The notes below the pieces were generated by a model. That model saw only the letters and a list, made by a program, of their open reading frames with translations, was not told the origin of the DNA and searched no databases. Shown here piece after piece: positions 32,686-40,801 of a stretch of 64,000 nucleotides of DNA; position 1 is the stretch's first letter, and each line of letters starts with the position of its first letter. Made by a program: the position numbers and the translations under genes. Origin of the DNA: Actinomyces radicidentis. Lineage in GTDB: Bacteria; Actinomycetota; Actinomycetes; Actinomycetales; Actinomycetaceae. The stretch lies in NCBI RefSeq assembly GCF_001553565.1, contig NZ_CP014228.1, forward strand, positions 2,790,001-2,854,000, written 5' to 3'.

Positions 32686-34572
32686 TCACTTGTCCTTGCC
32701 CGTCGGGTTGTCCGCGCCGAGCGCCGCGATGAAGGCCTCCTGGGGGACCTCGACGCGACCGATGGCCTTCATGCGCTTCTTGCCCTCCTTCTGCTTCTCC
32801 AGCAGCTTGCGCTTACGCGAGATGTCACCGCCGTAGCACTTGGCGAGCATGTCCTTGCGCAGGGCTCGGATCGTCTCTCGGGCGATGATGCGCGAGCCGA
32901 CCGCCGCCTGGACGGGCACCTCGAACTGCTGGCGCGGGATGAGCTCCTTGAGGCGCTTGGTGAGCATGACGCCGTAGGAGTAGGCCGAGTCCTTGTGGAC
33001 GATGGCGCTGAAGGCGTCGACCTTGTCCCCGTTGAGGAGGATGTCCACCTTGACCAGGTCCGCGCTCTGCTCGCCGTCGGTCTCGTAGTCGAGGGAGGCG
33101 TAGCCGCGGGTGCGGGACTTGAGCTGGTCGAAGAAGTCGAAGACGATCTCCGCCAGCGGCAGCGTGTAGTGCATCTCCACGCGCGTCTCGGAGAGGTAGT
33201 CCATCCCCTTCATCGTGCCGCGGCGCGTCTGGCACAGCTCCATGACGGTGCCGACGAACTCGCTCGGCGTGAGGATCGTGGCGGAGACGACCGGCTCCTT
33301 GACGCCCAGGATCTTGCCCTCGGGGAACTCGGACGGGTTCGTCACCGTGTGCGTCTGCTTGTCCTCCGTGGTGACCTCGTAGACGACGGAGGGGGCGGTG
33401 GAGATGATGTCGAGGCCGAACTCGCGCTCGAGGCGCTCCTGGATGATCTCCAGGTGCAGCAGGCCCAGGTAGCCGCAGCGGAAGCCGAAGCCGAGGGCCA
33501 CGGAGGTCTCGGGCTCGTAGGTGAGGGCGGCGTCGTTGAGCTTGAGCTTGTCGAGGGCGTCGCGGAGGGCCGGGAAGTCCGAGCCGTCCACCGGGAACAG
33601 GCCCGAGAAGACCATGGGCTTGGGGTCCTGGTAGCCGCCGAGCGCCTCCTCGGCGGGCTTCGCGGCGTTGGTGACGGTGTCGCCGACCTTGGACTGGCGC
33701 ACGTCCTTGACGCCGGTGATGAGGTAGCCGACCTCGCCGGCGGCCAGCCCCTGGGAGGGCTTGGGCTCGGGGCTGATGACGCCGATCTCGAGGAGGTCGT
33801 GGACGGCGCCGGTGGAGAGCATCTCGATGCGCTCGCGCGGCTTGAGGGCGCCGTCGACGACGCGCACGTAGGTGACCACGCCCCGGTAGGTGTCGTAGAC
33901 GGAGTCGAAGATCATGGCGCGGGCGGCGGCGTCGGGGTCGCCGGCGGGCGGCGGCACGGAGCCGACGATGCGGTCGAGGAGCTCGGGGACGCCCTCGCCG
34001 GTCTTGCCGGAGACCTTGAGGACGTCGTCGACGTCGCAGCCGATGAGGGAGGCGATCTCCCCGGCGTGCTTCTCCGGCTCGGCGGCCGGCAGGTCGATCT
34101 TGTTGAGGACGGGGATGATCTCGAGGCCGCCCTCGATGGCCATGTAGAGGTTGGCGAGGGTCTGCGCCTGGATGCCCTGGGCGGCGTCGACGAGGAGGAC
34201 GGCGCCCTCGCAGGCGGCCAGCGAGCGGTTGACCTCGTAGGAGAAGTCGACGTGACCGGGGGTGTCGATCATGTTGAGGGCGTAGGTGCGGCTGACAGGA
34301 CGAGCGCCGTCCTCCACCGTCACCGTCCACGGCATGCGGACGGCCTGGGACTTGATGGTGATGCCGCGCTCGCGCTCGATGTCCATGCGGTCGAGGTACT
34401 GGGTGCGCATGTCGCGCGGGGCGACGACGCCGGTGGCCTGGAGCATGCGGTCCGCCAGCGTCGACTTGCCGTGGTCGATGTGCGCAATGATTGAAAAATT
34501 GCGAAGTTGCGCCTGATCCGTGGCCGCGGGCGTGACGGTGGCGGCCTGATCGGACGTGGGGATCGGGGACAC
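32686..34572 (-). CDS. lepA: Elongation factor 4 (LepA)
   Basis: A 628-residue ribosomal GTPase that back-translocates or remodels stalled ribosomes. G1 is [10 protein letters not shown]3 DTPGHVDF, G4 NKIDLPAA; the LepA-specific C-terminal domain with GDKVDAFS and the tail [16 protein letters not shown] are complete. GTG at 34572 has GGAAGG 5 nt upstream and is chosen over upstream in-frame ATG 34638, which lacks one. The 30-residue N-terminal extension before LRNFSIIAH is common in Actinobacteria. Confidence 0.95.
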   Translation of the reverse strand: MSPIPTSDQAATVTPAATDQAQLRNFSIIAHIDHGKSTLADRMLQATGVVAPRDMRTQYLDRMDIERERGITIKSQAVRMPWTVTVEDGARPVSRTYALNMIDTPGHVDFSYEVNRSLAACEGAVLLVDAAQGIQAQTLANLYMAIEGGLEIIPVLNKIDLPAAEPEKHAGEIASLIGCDVDDVLKVSGKTGEGVPELLDRIVGSVPPPAGDPDAAARAMIFDSVYDTYRGVVTYVRVVDGALKPRERIEMLSTGAVHDLLEIGVISPEPKPSQGLAAGEVGYLITGVKDVRQSKVGDTVTNAAKPAEEALGGYQDPKPMVFSGLFPVDGSDFPALRDALDKLKLNDAALTYEPETSVALGFGFRCGYLGLLHLEIIQERLEREFGLDIISTAPSVVYEVTTEDKQTHTVTNPSEFPEGKILGVKEPVVSATILTPSEFVGTVMELCQTRRGTMKGMDYLSETRVEMHYTLPLAEIVFDFFDQLKSRTRGYASLDYETDGEQSADLVKVDILLNGDKVDAFSAIVHKDSAYSYGVMLTKRLKELIPRQQFEVPVQAAVGSRIIARETIRALRKDMLAKCYGGDISRKRKLLEKQKEGKKRMKAIGRVEVPQEAFIAALGADNPTGKDK

Positions 34573-34737
34573 GAGTGCCTTCCGGAGTCGGTGGTCGGCC
34601 GCCGGGCGGCCTGAGGGTTCCTGGGGGCAGTGTCCCACGGCGCCGCTGCCCCACGTCGTCGTGGCGGTGTGAGCCGCGCCCGACGGCGTCGGCGGCCCCG
34701 GGATCGCTCCCGGCCGCCGCGCGAGCTCGTCCCCGGG

Positions 34738-36042
34738 TCACAGCAGTGCGCGGGCCTCCTCGCAGCGCACGGCGACGGTGTCGAGCAGTCGGGAGGGGAT
34801 CTCCTTGCCGGCCATGGCGGGATTGTCAGCGCGCTCAGCGGCGACGACGTCGGACAGAGCCTGCGGCAGGACTCGGCTGAGCTCGGCGACGCGGTCGACG
34901 ACGGCGGCACCATCCATCCGTGCACGCCGGGCCAGCTGAGCGTCGCGGGCGAGCTGCTCCCACTGGGCCCCTCCGATGCGCGCGAGCTCGCGCTCCCCGC
35001 CAATGCTCATCGCGGAGGTCCGCCAGGGCGCATCGCCGCCGGATGAGCCGAAGGAGGCGGCGCCTCGCGTGTAGGGCAGGCCCGAGGCGACGTCGTACAG
35101 GGGCGCGAGGACGCGGTGCCCGGCGACGTGGAGGATCGAGTAGTTCTTGGAGTGAGCGTCGGGCGCGCCGAGGAGCACGTTGGCGATCAGCCCGTCGACG
35201 AACCGGCGCACGGAGGCGCCGGAGTCCGTGCAGGCGTCACCGAGGAGCTCGATGAGCCTCGGCGCCCCAGGCCCACCAGCGGACTCGTACCTTCGACGCG
35301 GATAGGTGCTCGTGGCCTGGCAGAGGTCCTCCTGGTGGAGTCGGACGACTCCGCCGCCGGGTCGGACGGCCCGGTCGTAGCGCTCGACGACAACGACCTC
35401 CGCGTTCCCGACCGCCTCGTAGCTCGTGGCGACCGCGGGGAGGCCCGCCCGACGGATGGCGGCGAGGCAGAGGCGCTCGCCGAGGGCCTGCTCCTTCATC
35501 CCGGTGATGCCGGGCTTGAGGATGTGGGTGGTGGGCTCACTTCCGTGGGCCTCGAACCAGGTGCCGCCCTGGCGGCGCAGGGCGATCTTGGTCTGGGCGC
35601 CGGCGAGGGACCAGCCCTCGCCCGGCGCCACCCAGGACGGCTCGCGCCCGGCCTCGAGCGCTCGCAGCCGGTCCGCGAGCGCGTCGTCGTCCAGGGCCGT
35701 GAGGCCGCCGTCGTCCGTGAGAGCGGCCGGCAGATCCGCGTCGGTGGCGAAGCGGACGGCGCCGGCGCAGTCGAGGCCGATGTGCTCGAGCAGGGCGAAG
35801 GGATTGCGCGGGGAGACGTCGAAGCGCTGCGCGAGGGCCTCGCGGACGCCCGTACGGTCGGGGAGGAGCCCCTCGAGGTAGGGATCAACCTGCCTGCCGG
35901 TGTACGGCGCCTCGCGTACAGGGAGCGCGACGCTGAGCTCGGCGGCCCCCTCCCCCGCATACTGGAGGCGGTGCTCACCACCATCGGTCTGCGTGAGCAC
36001 GGCGACGAGCTCGTCACCGAGAAGGACGTGGAGCCTCCTCAC
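34738..36042 (-). CDS. hipA: HipA family serine/threonine-kinase toxin
   Basis: A 434-residue kinase of the HipA family. It has the N-terminal HipA_N domain (LAVLLGDELVAVL-like beginning, LPDRTGVREAL) and the kinase core with WSLAGAQTKIAL, ERYDR, QEDLCQATS and the catalytic loop GAPDAHSKNYSIL. The family phosphorylates and stops Glu-tRNA synthetase; the target here is not known. Overlaps the antitoxin stop by 4 bp. All key catalytic residues are present, so it is probably active. Confidence 0.9.
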   Translation of the reverse strand: MRRLHVLLGDELVAVLTQTDGGEHRLQYAGEGAAELSVALPVREAPYTGRQVDPYLEGLLPDRTGVREALAQRFDVSPRNPFALLEHIGLDCAGAVRFATDADLPAALTDDGGLTALDDDALADRLRALEAGREPSWVAPGEGWSLAGAQTKIALRRQGGTWFEAHGSEPTTHILKPGITGMKEQALGERLCLAAIRRAGLPAVATSYEAVGNAEVVVVERYDRAVRPGGGVVRLHQEDLCQATSTYPRRRYESAGGPGAPRLIELLGDACTDSGASVRRFVDGLIANVLLGAPDAHSKNYSILHVAGHRVLAPLYDVASGLPYTRGAASFGSSGGDAPWRTSAMSIGGERELARIGGAQWEQLARDAQLARRARMDGAAVVDRVAELSRVLPQALSDVVAAERADNPAMAGKEIPSRLLDTVAVRCEEARALL

Positions 36043-36362
36043 AGGACGCCCAGCTCTCGAAGGCGCATCTCAGCAGCCTCATCGACGGAGGCCGTCGCCC
36101 CCGGCTGAGTGGGTGTGCTGCTCCGGTGAGCCGGAGCGGTCGCGGCCGCTCCCTCCGAGGAGATCGTCATCTCAAGGCCGAGGACGTCCATGACGTCAAG
36201 CAGTCGCGAGAGCTCCGCGCCCGGACGTCGCCCGGCTTCGACGTCGCCCACCCATCGGCGCGAGACGCCGGCACGTCGTGCGACGTCGGCCTGGGTCCAG
36301 CCGAGCCGACGCCGGGCGTCGACGAGCGCGGCACCGATCCGGTGAAGGCTGTTCCGTCGCAT
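36039..36362 (-). CDS. hipB: HipB-type XRE antitoxin
   Basis: A 107-residue helix-turn-helix protein (ALVDARRRLGWTQADVARRAGVSRRWVGDVEAGRR) with a Ser/Thr/Ala-rich C-terminus. It should bind HipA and repress the operon. No start has a Shine-Dalgarno: ATG 36362 directly follows a palindrome and would be leaderless, ATG 36383 would add seven residues. I prefer 36362 because the palindrome is then upstream of the coding sequence. Confidence 0.85.
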   Translation of the reverse strand: MRRNSLHRIGAALVDARRRLGWTQADVARRAGVSRRWVGDVEAGRRPGAELSRLLDVMDVLGLEMTISSEGAAATAPAHRSSTPTQPGATASVDEAAEMRLRELGVL

Positions 36363-36365
36363 GAA

Positions 36366-36381
36366 GGCACAATACTGTGCC
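36366..36381. promoter_or_regulatory. Palindromic operator at hipB
   Basis: GGCACA (36366-36371), ATAC, TGTGCC (36376-36381), a perfect 6-bp inverted repeat 4 bp upstream of the preferred hipB start. HipB dimers bind such repeats. Confidence 0.55.
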
Positions 36382-36460
36382 ATCGTGAAATGTTCCAGAT
36401 CCGTAGCATCGAGCGAGGTCCGCAGCTCTACCTCGTCACCCGTCCCGTAGCCTCCCACCC

Positions 36461-36967
36461 ATGGTCGACCGCATCCTCGAGCTGCCCCTGGGCTGGGCCG
36501 TCGCCGCCCTGTGGGTCATCGTCATGTGCCGCGCCAACGCCACCTACTGGGTCGGGTGCGCGATCGCCGCGGGCACGGGCCGAAGCCGCTGGGCGGGGCT
36601 CCTGGACTCCGCCGCCTACGCACGCGCCCGGTCCATGGCGGAGCGCTGGGGCGTCCTGGCCGTTCCCCTGTCCTTCGCGACCGTCGGCGTCCAGACCTGC
36701 GTCCAGCTGTGGGCGGGCGTGACCCGGATGCCGCTGCGCCTCTACCTGCCCGCCGTGTGCGTGGGCTGCCTGCTGTGGGCGGTCATCTACGCGACCGTCG
36801 GCCTCGCCGTCGTCGCCGCCTGGTTCTCCGCGGGCGGCGGCTGGGCGCTCCTCGGCGTCACCCTCGTCGTCGCCGCGGTGGTGCTCGTGCGCCGTCGTCT
36901 CACCATCCGCGCAGCCGCCGCCCCGACTTGTCCCCCTGAGCGACGTCGCCCTACTCTCGCACCATGA
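36461..36967 (+). CDS. DedA/VTT-like membrane protein
   Basis: A 168-residue protein with four hydrophobic segments. The stretch VPLSFATVGVQTCVQLWAGVTRMPLRLYLPAVCVG and the following LLWAVIYATVG parallel the amphipathic region and final helices of DedA/VTT proteins, but the usual N-terminal half is short. Its stop codon overlaps the ATG of the trp leader peptide by 4 bp (ATGA), and the trp promoter lies in its last codons. No Shine-Dalgarno before ATG 36461; possibly leaderless. Confidence 0.75.
   Translation: MVDRILELPLGWAVAALWVIVMCRANATYWVGCAIAAGTGRSRWAGLLDSAAYARARSMAERWGVLAVPLSFATVGVQTCVQLWAGVTRMPLRLYLPAVCVGCLLWAVIYATVGLAVVAAWFSAGGGWALLGVTLVVAAVVLVRRRLTIRAAAAPTCPPERRRPTLAP
36928..36957 (+). 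promoter_or_regulatory. trp operon promoter
   Basis: TTGTCC (36928-36933), an 18-bp spacer and TACTCT (36952-36957). The ATG of the leader peptide lies 6 nt after the -10 element, where transcription would begin, so the leader mRNA is probably leaderless. Confidence 0.58.
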
Positions 36968-37029
36968 TCGCGTTCCGCACCCGACAGTGGTGGTGGCTCC
37001 CCAAGGGGCGAGCCACTCACGCCGCGTAA
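36964..37029 (+). CDS. trpL: trp operon leader peptide
   Basis: A 21-residue leader with three consecutive Trp codons (Gln-Trp-Trp-Trp-Leu at residues 8-12), ending in TAA. Ribosome stalling at these codons when charged tRNA-Trp is scarce favours the antiterminator (see the attenuator). The ATG overlaps the stop of the membrane-protein gene by 4 bp. Confidence 0.93.
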   Translation: MIAFRTRQWWWLPKGRATHAA

Positions 37030-37068
37030 GCGGAACCCACGCAAGAGCTCGCCACCAGGCGGGCTCTT
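36993..37068 (+). promoter_or_regulatory. trp attenuator (1:2, 2:3 and 3:4 hairpins)
   Basis: Segment 1 (GTGGCTCCCC, in the Trp-codon region) pairs with segment 2 (GGGGCGAGCCAC, 37005-37016). Segment 2 (GGCGAGC, 37007-37013) can pair instead with segment 3 (GCTCGCC, 37047-37053). Segment 3 with segment 4 forms the terminator stem AAGAGCTCGCC / GGCGGGCTCTT (37043-37053 with 37058-37068). All three alternatives of a classical attenuator are present; the U-tract is weak. Confidence 0.88.
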
Positions 37069-37115
37069 CGCGTTCTCGGAGGCGGGTCCTGGTGGCACGA
37101 ACAGGAAGGCACAGG

Positions 37116-38930
37116 ATGTCACTCCCTCCCACCCAGCCGGGGGCCACGGGCTCCCCGACCGGCCCGACGGTCCTCACGAGGCAGGTGCGCTACCAGTCCG
37201 ACGGCGGGCTCCTCCTCGAGCACCTCGCCGCCGCCGGCCTCATCGCCACCACCCCCGACAACGCCGGCAGGGCCCGTCCGCTCGACTCCGTCCTCCTGGA
37301 GTCCGTCGACATCGCCACGAAGGTCTCCCGCACGACGATCGCCGTCCTCGAGGCCTCCGCCCGCCTCACCTGCGAGGGCGACACCGTCACCGTCGAGGCG
37401 CTCCCCCAGGCCGCCGCCGACGGCGAGGCGGCTATCGCCCGCGTCCGCGGAGCCCTGTCCGAGCACGTCACGGCCGAGGCCGCCGGATCGCTCGCCCTCA
37501 CGATCCCGCCGGCTCCCGACGACGGCGCCCTCGAGGAGCGCGAGCGCCTCACCGCCCTGTCGACCATCGAGCCGCTGCGCGTCCTGGCCGGCGCCGAGGT
37601 GGACCACGAGCACCTGCCGCTGGAGGCCGGGGTCGTCGCCTTCGACTACCTCGCCACCATCGAGACCCTCCCCGAGGTCGCGCCGGGCGCCAACACCTGC
37701 CCCGACTACCTCTTCTACGACGCGCGGATCATCCTCGTCATCGACCACCCGACTCGGGCCGCGACCCTCGTGGGCGCGAGCGTCGACGCCGAGCAGCTCA
37801 CCGCCCGCATGGACGAGCTGGCCGCCGCGATCGACGCGGTCGACGCGGAGGCCCTCGTCCGCGACGCGCAGCTGCGCCTCGCCGCCGTGGAGGACGCCCA
37901 GTCCCCGGGCGCGGCCCCCGGCTACACGCGCGCCCCGCGCCCCATCGTCCACGCCGTGCCCACGCAGTCCGACGCCGACTACGCCGCCGCCGTGGAGCGC
38001 CTCAAGGAGTCCATCTCCGCGGGCGACATCTACCAGGTGGTCCCCGCACGCGGCTTCACGATGCCCTGCCCGGACGCCCTGGCCGCCTACCACCAGCTGC
38101 GCGAGTCCAACCCGAGCCCCTACATGTTCTACGTGGGCGCCCCGGACTTCGAGCTCCTCGGCGCCTCCCCGGAGTCCGCGCTCCTCCACTCGGCGAAGAC
38201 CGGCGACGTCGCCATCCGCCCCATCGCCGGCACCCGCCCCCGCGGGCTCAACCCGGACGGCTCGGTGGACCACGAGCGCGACACGCGCCTCGAGCTCGAG
38301 CTGCGCACGGACGCCAAGGAGGTCGCCGAGCACGTCATGCTCGTCGACCTGGCCCGCAACGACATCGCGCGCGTCTCCGTGCCCGGCACCCGACACGTCG
38401 ACGTCCTCCTGCGCGTGGACCGGTACAGCCGCGTCATGCACCTCGTCTCCGAGGTGACCGGGACGCTCGCCCCCGACCTCGACGCGCTGGACGCCTTCCG
38501 CGCCTCGATGACGATGGGCACGCTCACCGGCGCCCCGAAGCTGCGCGCCGCCGAGCTCATCCGCAGTTGCGAGGGCGTGCGCCGGGGCTCCTACGGCGGC
38601 TCCGTGGGCTACGTCCGCGGCGACGGAGAGCTCGACACCTGCATCGTCATCCGCTCCGCCTTCGTCAAGGACGGCACGGCCCTCGTCCAGGCGGGCGCCG
38701 GCGTCGTCGCCGACTCGGTGCCCGAGCGCGAGGCCGCGGAGACCGTCCACAAGGCCTCCGCCGTCCTGCACGCCGTCGCCGAAGCCCAGTCGGCCACGCT
38801 CCTCATCGACACCGAGACCAGCACAGGGACCAGCACAGGGACCAGCAGAGGGACCAGCACAGGGACCGCCACCGATACCGGCGGAGCCGGCACCACCGAG
38901 GGCGCCATGACCGAGAGCAAGGAGGCCTGA
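37116..38930 (+). CDS. trpE: Anthranilate synthase component I (TrpE)
   Basis: A 604-residue enzyme making anthranilate from chorismate and ammonia. The chorismate-binding core has GDIYQVVPARGF, SPYMFYVGAPDFELLGASPE, PIAGTRPRG, VDLARNDIARV, TGAPKLRAAELI and GGSVGYVRGDGELDTCIVIRSA. The feedback-site region near the N-terminus (LLES) is present as VLLESVD, so Trp inhibition is likely. The C-terminus carries about 40 low-complexity Thr/Ser/Gly residues encoded partly by a 12-bp tandem repeat. ATG 37116 has AGGAAGG at 6 nt. Confidence 0.95.
   Translation: MSLPPTQPGATGSPTGPTVLTRQVRYQSDGGLLLEHLAAAGLIATTPDNAGRARPLDSVLLESVDIATKVSRTTIAVLEASARLTCEGDTVTVEALPQAAADGEAAIARVRGALSEHVTAEAAGSLALTIPPAPDDGALEERERLTALSTIEPLRVLAGAEVDHEHLPLEAGVVAFDYLATIETLPEVAPGANTCPDYLFYDARIILVIDHPTRAATLVGASVDAEQLTARMDELAAAIDAVDAEALVRDAQLRLAAVEDAQSPGAAPGYTRAPRPIVHAVPTQSDADYAAAVERLKESISAGDIYQVVPARGFTMPCPDALAAYHQLRESNPSPYMFYVGAPDFELLGASPESALLHSAKTGDVAIRPIAGTRPRGLNPDGSVDHERDTRLELELRTDAKEVAEHVMLVDLARNDIARVSVPGTRHVDVLLRVDRYSRVMHLVSEVTGTLAPDLDALDAFRASMTMGTLTGAPKLRAAELIRSCEGVRRGSYGGSVGYVRGDGELDTCIVIRSAFVKDGTALVQAGAGVVADSVPEREAAETVHKASAVLHAVAEAQSATLLIDTETSTGTSTGTSRGTSTGTATDTGGAGTTEGAMTESKEA
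38816..38863 (+). repeat. Four 12-bp tandem repeats in the 3' end of trpE
   Basis: GACCAGCACAGG repeated four times (the third copy has one change), encoding Thr-Ser-Thr-Gly-type residues in the tail of TrpE. Length is a multiple of three, so copy-number change would not break the frame. Confidence 0.9.
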
Positions 38931-38931
38931 G

Positions 38932-39576
38932 ATGCGCGTCGTCCTCCTCGACAACCGCGACTCCTTCGTCTACAACCTCGTCGACCAGTTCGCCTCGCTC
39001 GGCGCCGCGATCGAGGTCTACCGCAACACCGTCCCCGCCAAGGTCGTCCTCGACGCCCTCGAGCCGACGGCGGAGGAGGCCGCCCGCGGGCAGCGCCCCG
39101 TCCTCGTCGTCTCCCCCGGTCCGGGCCACCCGCGCACGAGCGGCTGCCTCATGGAGCTCCTCGGGGCGGCGATCGAGCGCGGCATCCCGACGCTCGGGAT
39201 CTGCCTCGGCTTCCAGGGCGTCGTCGAGGCCTGCGGCGGCACCGTCGACCGCGTCGGCCCCGTGCACGGCCGTTCCGTGCGCGTCGAGGTCACCGACGCC
39301 GGCCGGGCCGACCAGGCCTTCCAGGTGCTCGCCGGCGGCCCCCTCGACGTCGCCCGCTACCACTCGCTCGGCACCAAGTCGCTGCCCGAGTCCCTCGTGA
39401 GCCTCGCCGTCACGGACGCCGAGGACCCGGCCCAGGCCGGCATCGTCATGGCGGCCCGCCACCGCGAGCTGCCGGTCGTCGGCCTGCAGTTCCACCCCGA
39501 GTCCGTCCTCACCCCGAACGGCCCCGGGATCCTGCGGGCGCTGACCGCCGAGCTGACCACCTCCCGGGCGGACTGA
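38932..39576 (+). CDS. trpG: Anthranilate synthase component II, glutamine amidotransferase (TrpG)
   Basis: A 214-residue class I glutamine amidotransferase that supplies ammonia to TrpE. The triad is the Cys in LGICLGFQG, with His and Glu in LQFHPESVLT. It begins one base after the trpE stop with ATG 38932. The same product may also serve p-aminobenzoate synthesis, since no pabA is seen. Confidence 0.94.
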   Translation: MRVVLLDNRDSFVYNLVDQFASLGAAIEVYRNTVPAKVVLDALEPTAEEAARGQRPVLVVSPGPGHPRTSGCLMELLGAAIERGIPTLGICLGFQGVVEACGGTVDRVGPVHGRSVRVEVTDAGRADQAFQVLAGGPLDVARYHSLGTKSLPESLVSLAVTDAEDPAQAGIVMAARHRELPVVGLQFHPESVLTPNGPGILRALTAELTTSRAD

Positions 39577-39706
39577 CCGGTCCCGCTCGAAGACACTGCG
39601 ACGGCGCCCGGCCCGCTGGAACGAAGCCGGCAGCCCGAGGCCGGCCCCGACGTCGTCGCCCACCGACCACCCGACACCGCACCCCGCCAGAAGGGAACCC
39701 ACCACC

Positions 39707-40801
39707 ATGACCGCACCGACCGGGCCCACCGCGGACGAGCAGCAGGCTGAGGCCGCCCGCGTCCTCCTGCGCTCCACCGTCCAGGGCGAGCGCCTCTCCT
39801 TCGACGACGCCCGCGCCGTCTTCGCCGCCCTGTCCTCCGGCGTCTTCTCCGAGGTCGAGACCGCCGCCCTGCTGGCCGCCCTCCACGCCCGCGGCGAGAC
39901 CGCGGACGAGGTCGCCGGCGCCGCCGACGCCTTCCGCGCCGCCGCCCGGCCCTTCCCCACGATCTCCAAGCCGCTCTTCGACGTCGTCGGCACCGGCGGC
40001 GACGGCGTCGGCACCATCAATGTCTCCACCGGCGCCGGCCTCACCGCCGCCTCCATGGGGCTCACCGTCGCCAAGCACGGCAACCGCGCTGTCTCCTCCA
40101 AGACCGGCGCCGCCGACGCCATCGCGGCGCTGGGCCTCCCGCTGGACCTCACCCCCGAGCAGGCCGCCTCGGTGCTCGAGAAGGACGGCTTCACCTTCCT
40201 CTTCGCGCAGGCCTACCACCCGGCCATGAAGTTCGTGGCCCCCGTGCGCGGAGCCCTCAGGACGCCGACGATCTTCAACATCCTCGGCCCGATCATCAAC
40301 CCGGCCCGCCTCACCTACCAGGTCATGGGCGTCGCCGACGCCTCCAAGCTCGACATGATCGCCGAGACCCAGGTGCGCCTGGGCCGCGAGCGCGCCCTCG
40401 TCGTCAACGGCGCCGGCCTGGACGAGATCACCGTCCACGCCCCCACCACGATCCGCGAGATCGGCCCCGACGGCGTGCGCTCCTACGAGGTCACCCCCGA
40501 GGACCTCGGCGTGCGCACCCGCGACCTGTCCGAGATCCTGGGCGGCGAGCCCGAGGAGAACGGCCGCATCCTCCAGGAGGTCTTCGCCGGACGCGGCACC
40601 GAGGGCCACCGCGAGGTCATCGCCGTCAACACCGGAGCGCTCCTCTACCTGGCCGGCCGCGCCGCCACCCTCAAGGAGGGCACCGAGGCCGCCCTGGAGC
40701 AGCTGGCCTCGGGCAAGGTCGCCGATCGCCTCGAGACCATGACCAAGGACACCGCGGCGGCTCGCGAGGCCACTGCGACTGAGACCGGGAAGGACGCCTG
40801 A
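39707..40801 (+). CDS. trpD: Anthranilate phosphoribosyltransferase (TrpD)
   Basis: A 364-residue enzyme joining anthranilate with PRPP. PRPP-binding [30 protein letters not shown] and the anthranilate-binding [16 protein letters not shown] are all present. ATG 39707 follows an AAGGGA-type Shine-Dalgarno. Separated from trpG by 130 bp that hold no gene, and its stop shares one base with the start of trpCB (TGATG). Confidence 0.94.
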   Translation: MTAPTGPTADEQQAEAARVLLRSTVQGERLSFDDARAVFAALSSGVFSEVETAALLAALHARGETADEVAGAADAFRAAARPFPTISKPLFDVVGTGGDGVGTINVSTGAGLTAASMGLTVAKHGNRAVSSKTGAADAIAALGLPLDLTPEQAASVLEKDGFTFLFAQAYHPAMKFVAPVRGALRTPTIFNILGPIINPARLTYQVMGVADASKLDMIAETQVRLGRERALVVNGAGLDEITVHAPTTIREIGPDGVRSYEVTPEDLGVRTRDLSEILGGEPEENGRILQEVFAGRGTEGHREVIAVNTGALLYLAGRAATLKEGTEAALEQLASGKVADRLETMTKDTAAAREATATETGKDA

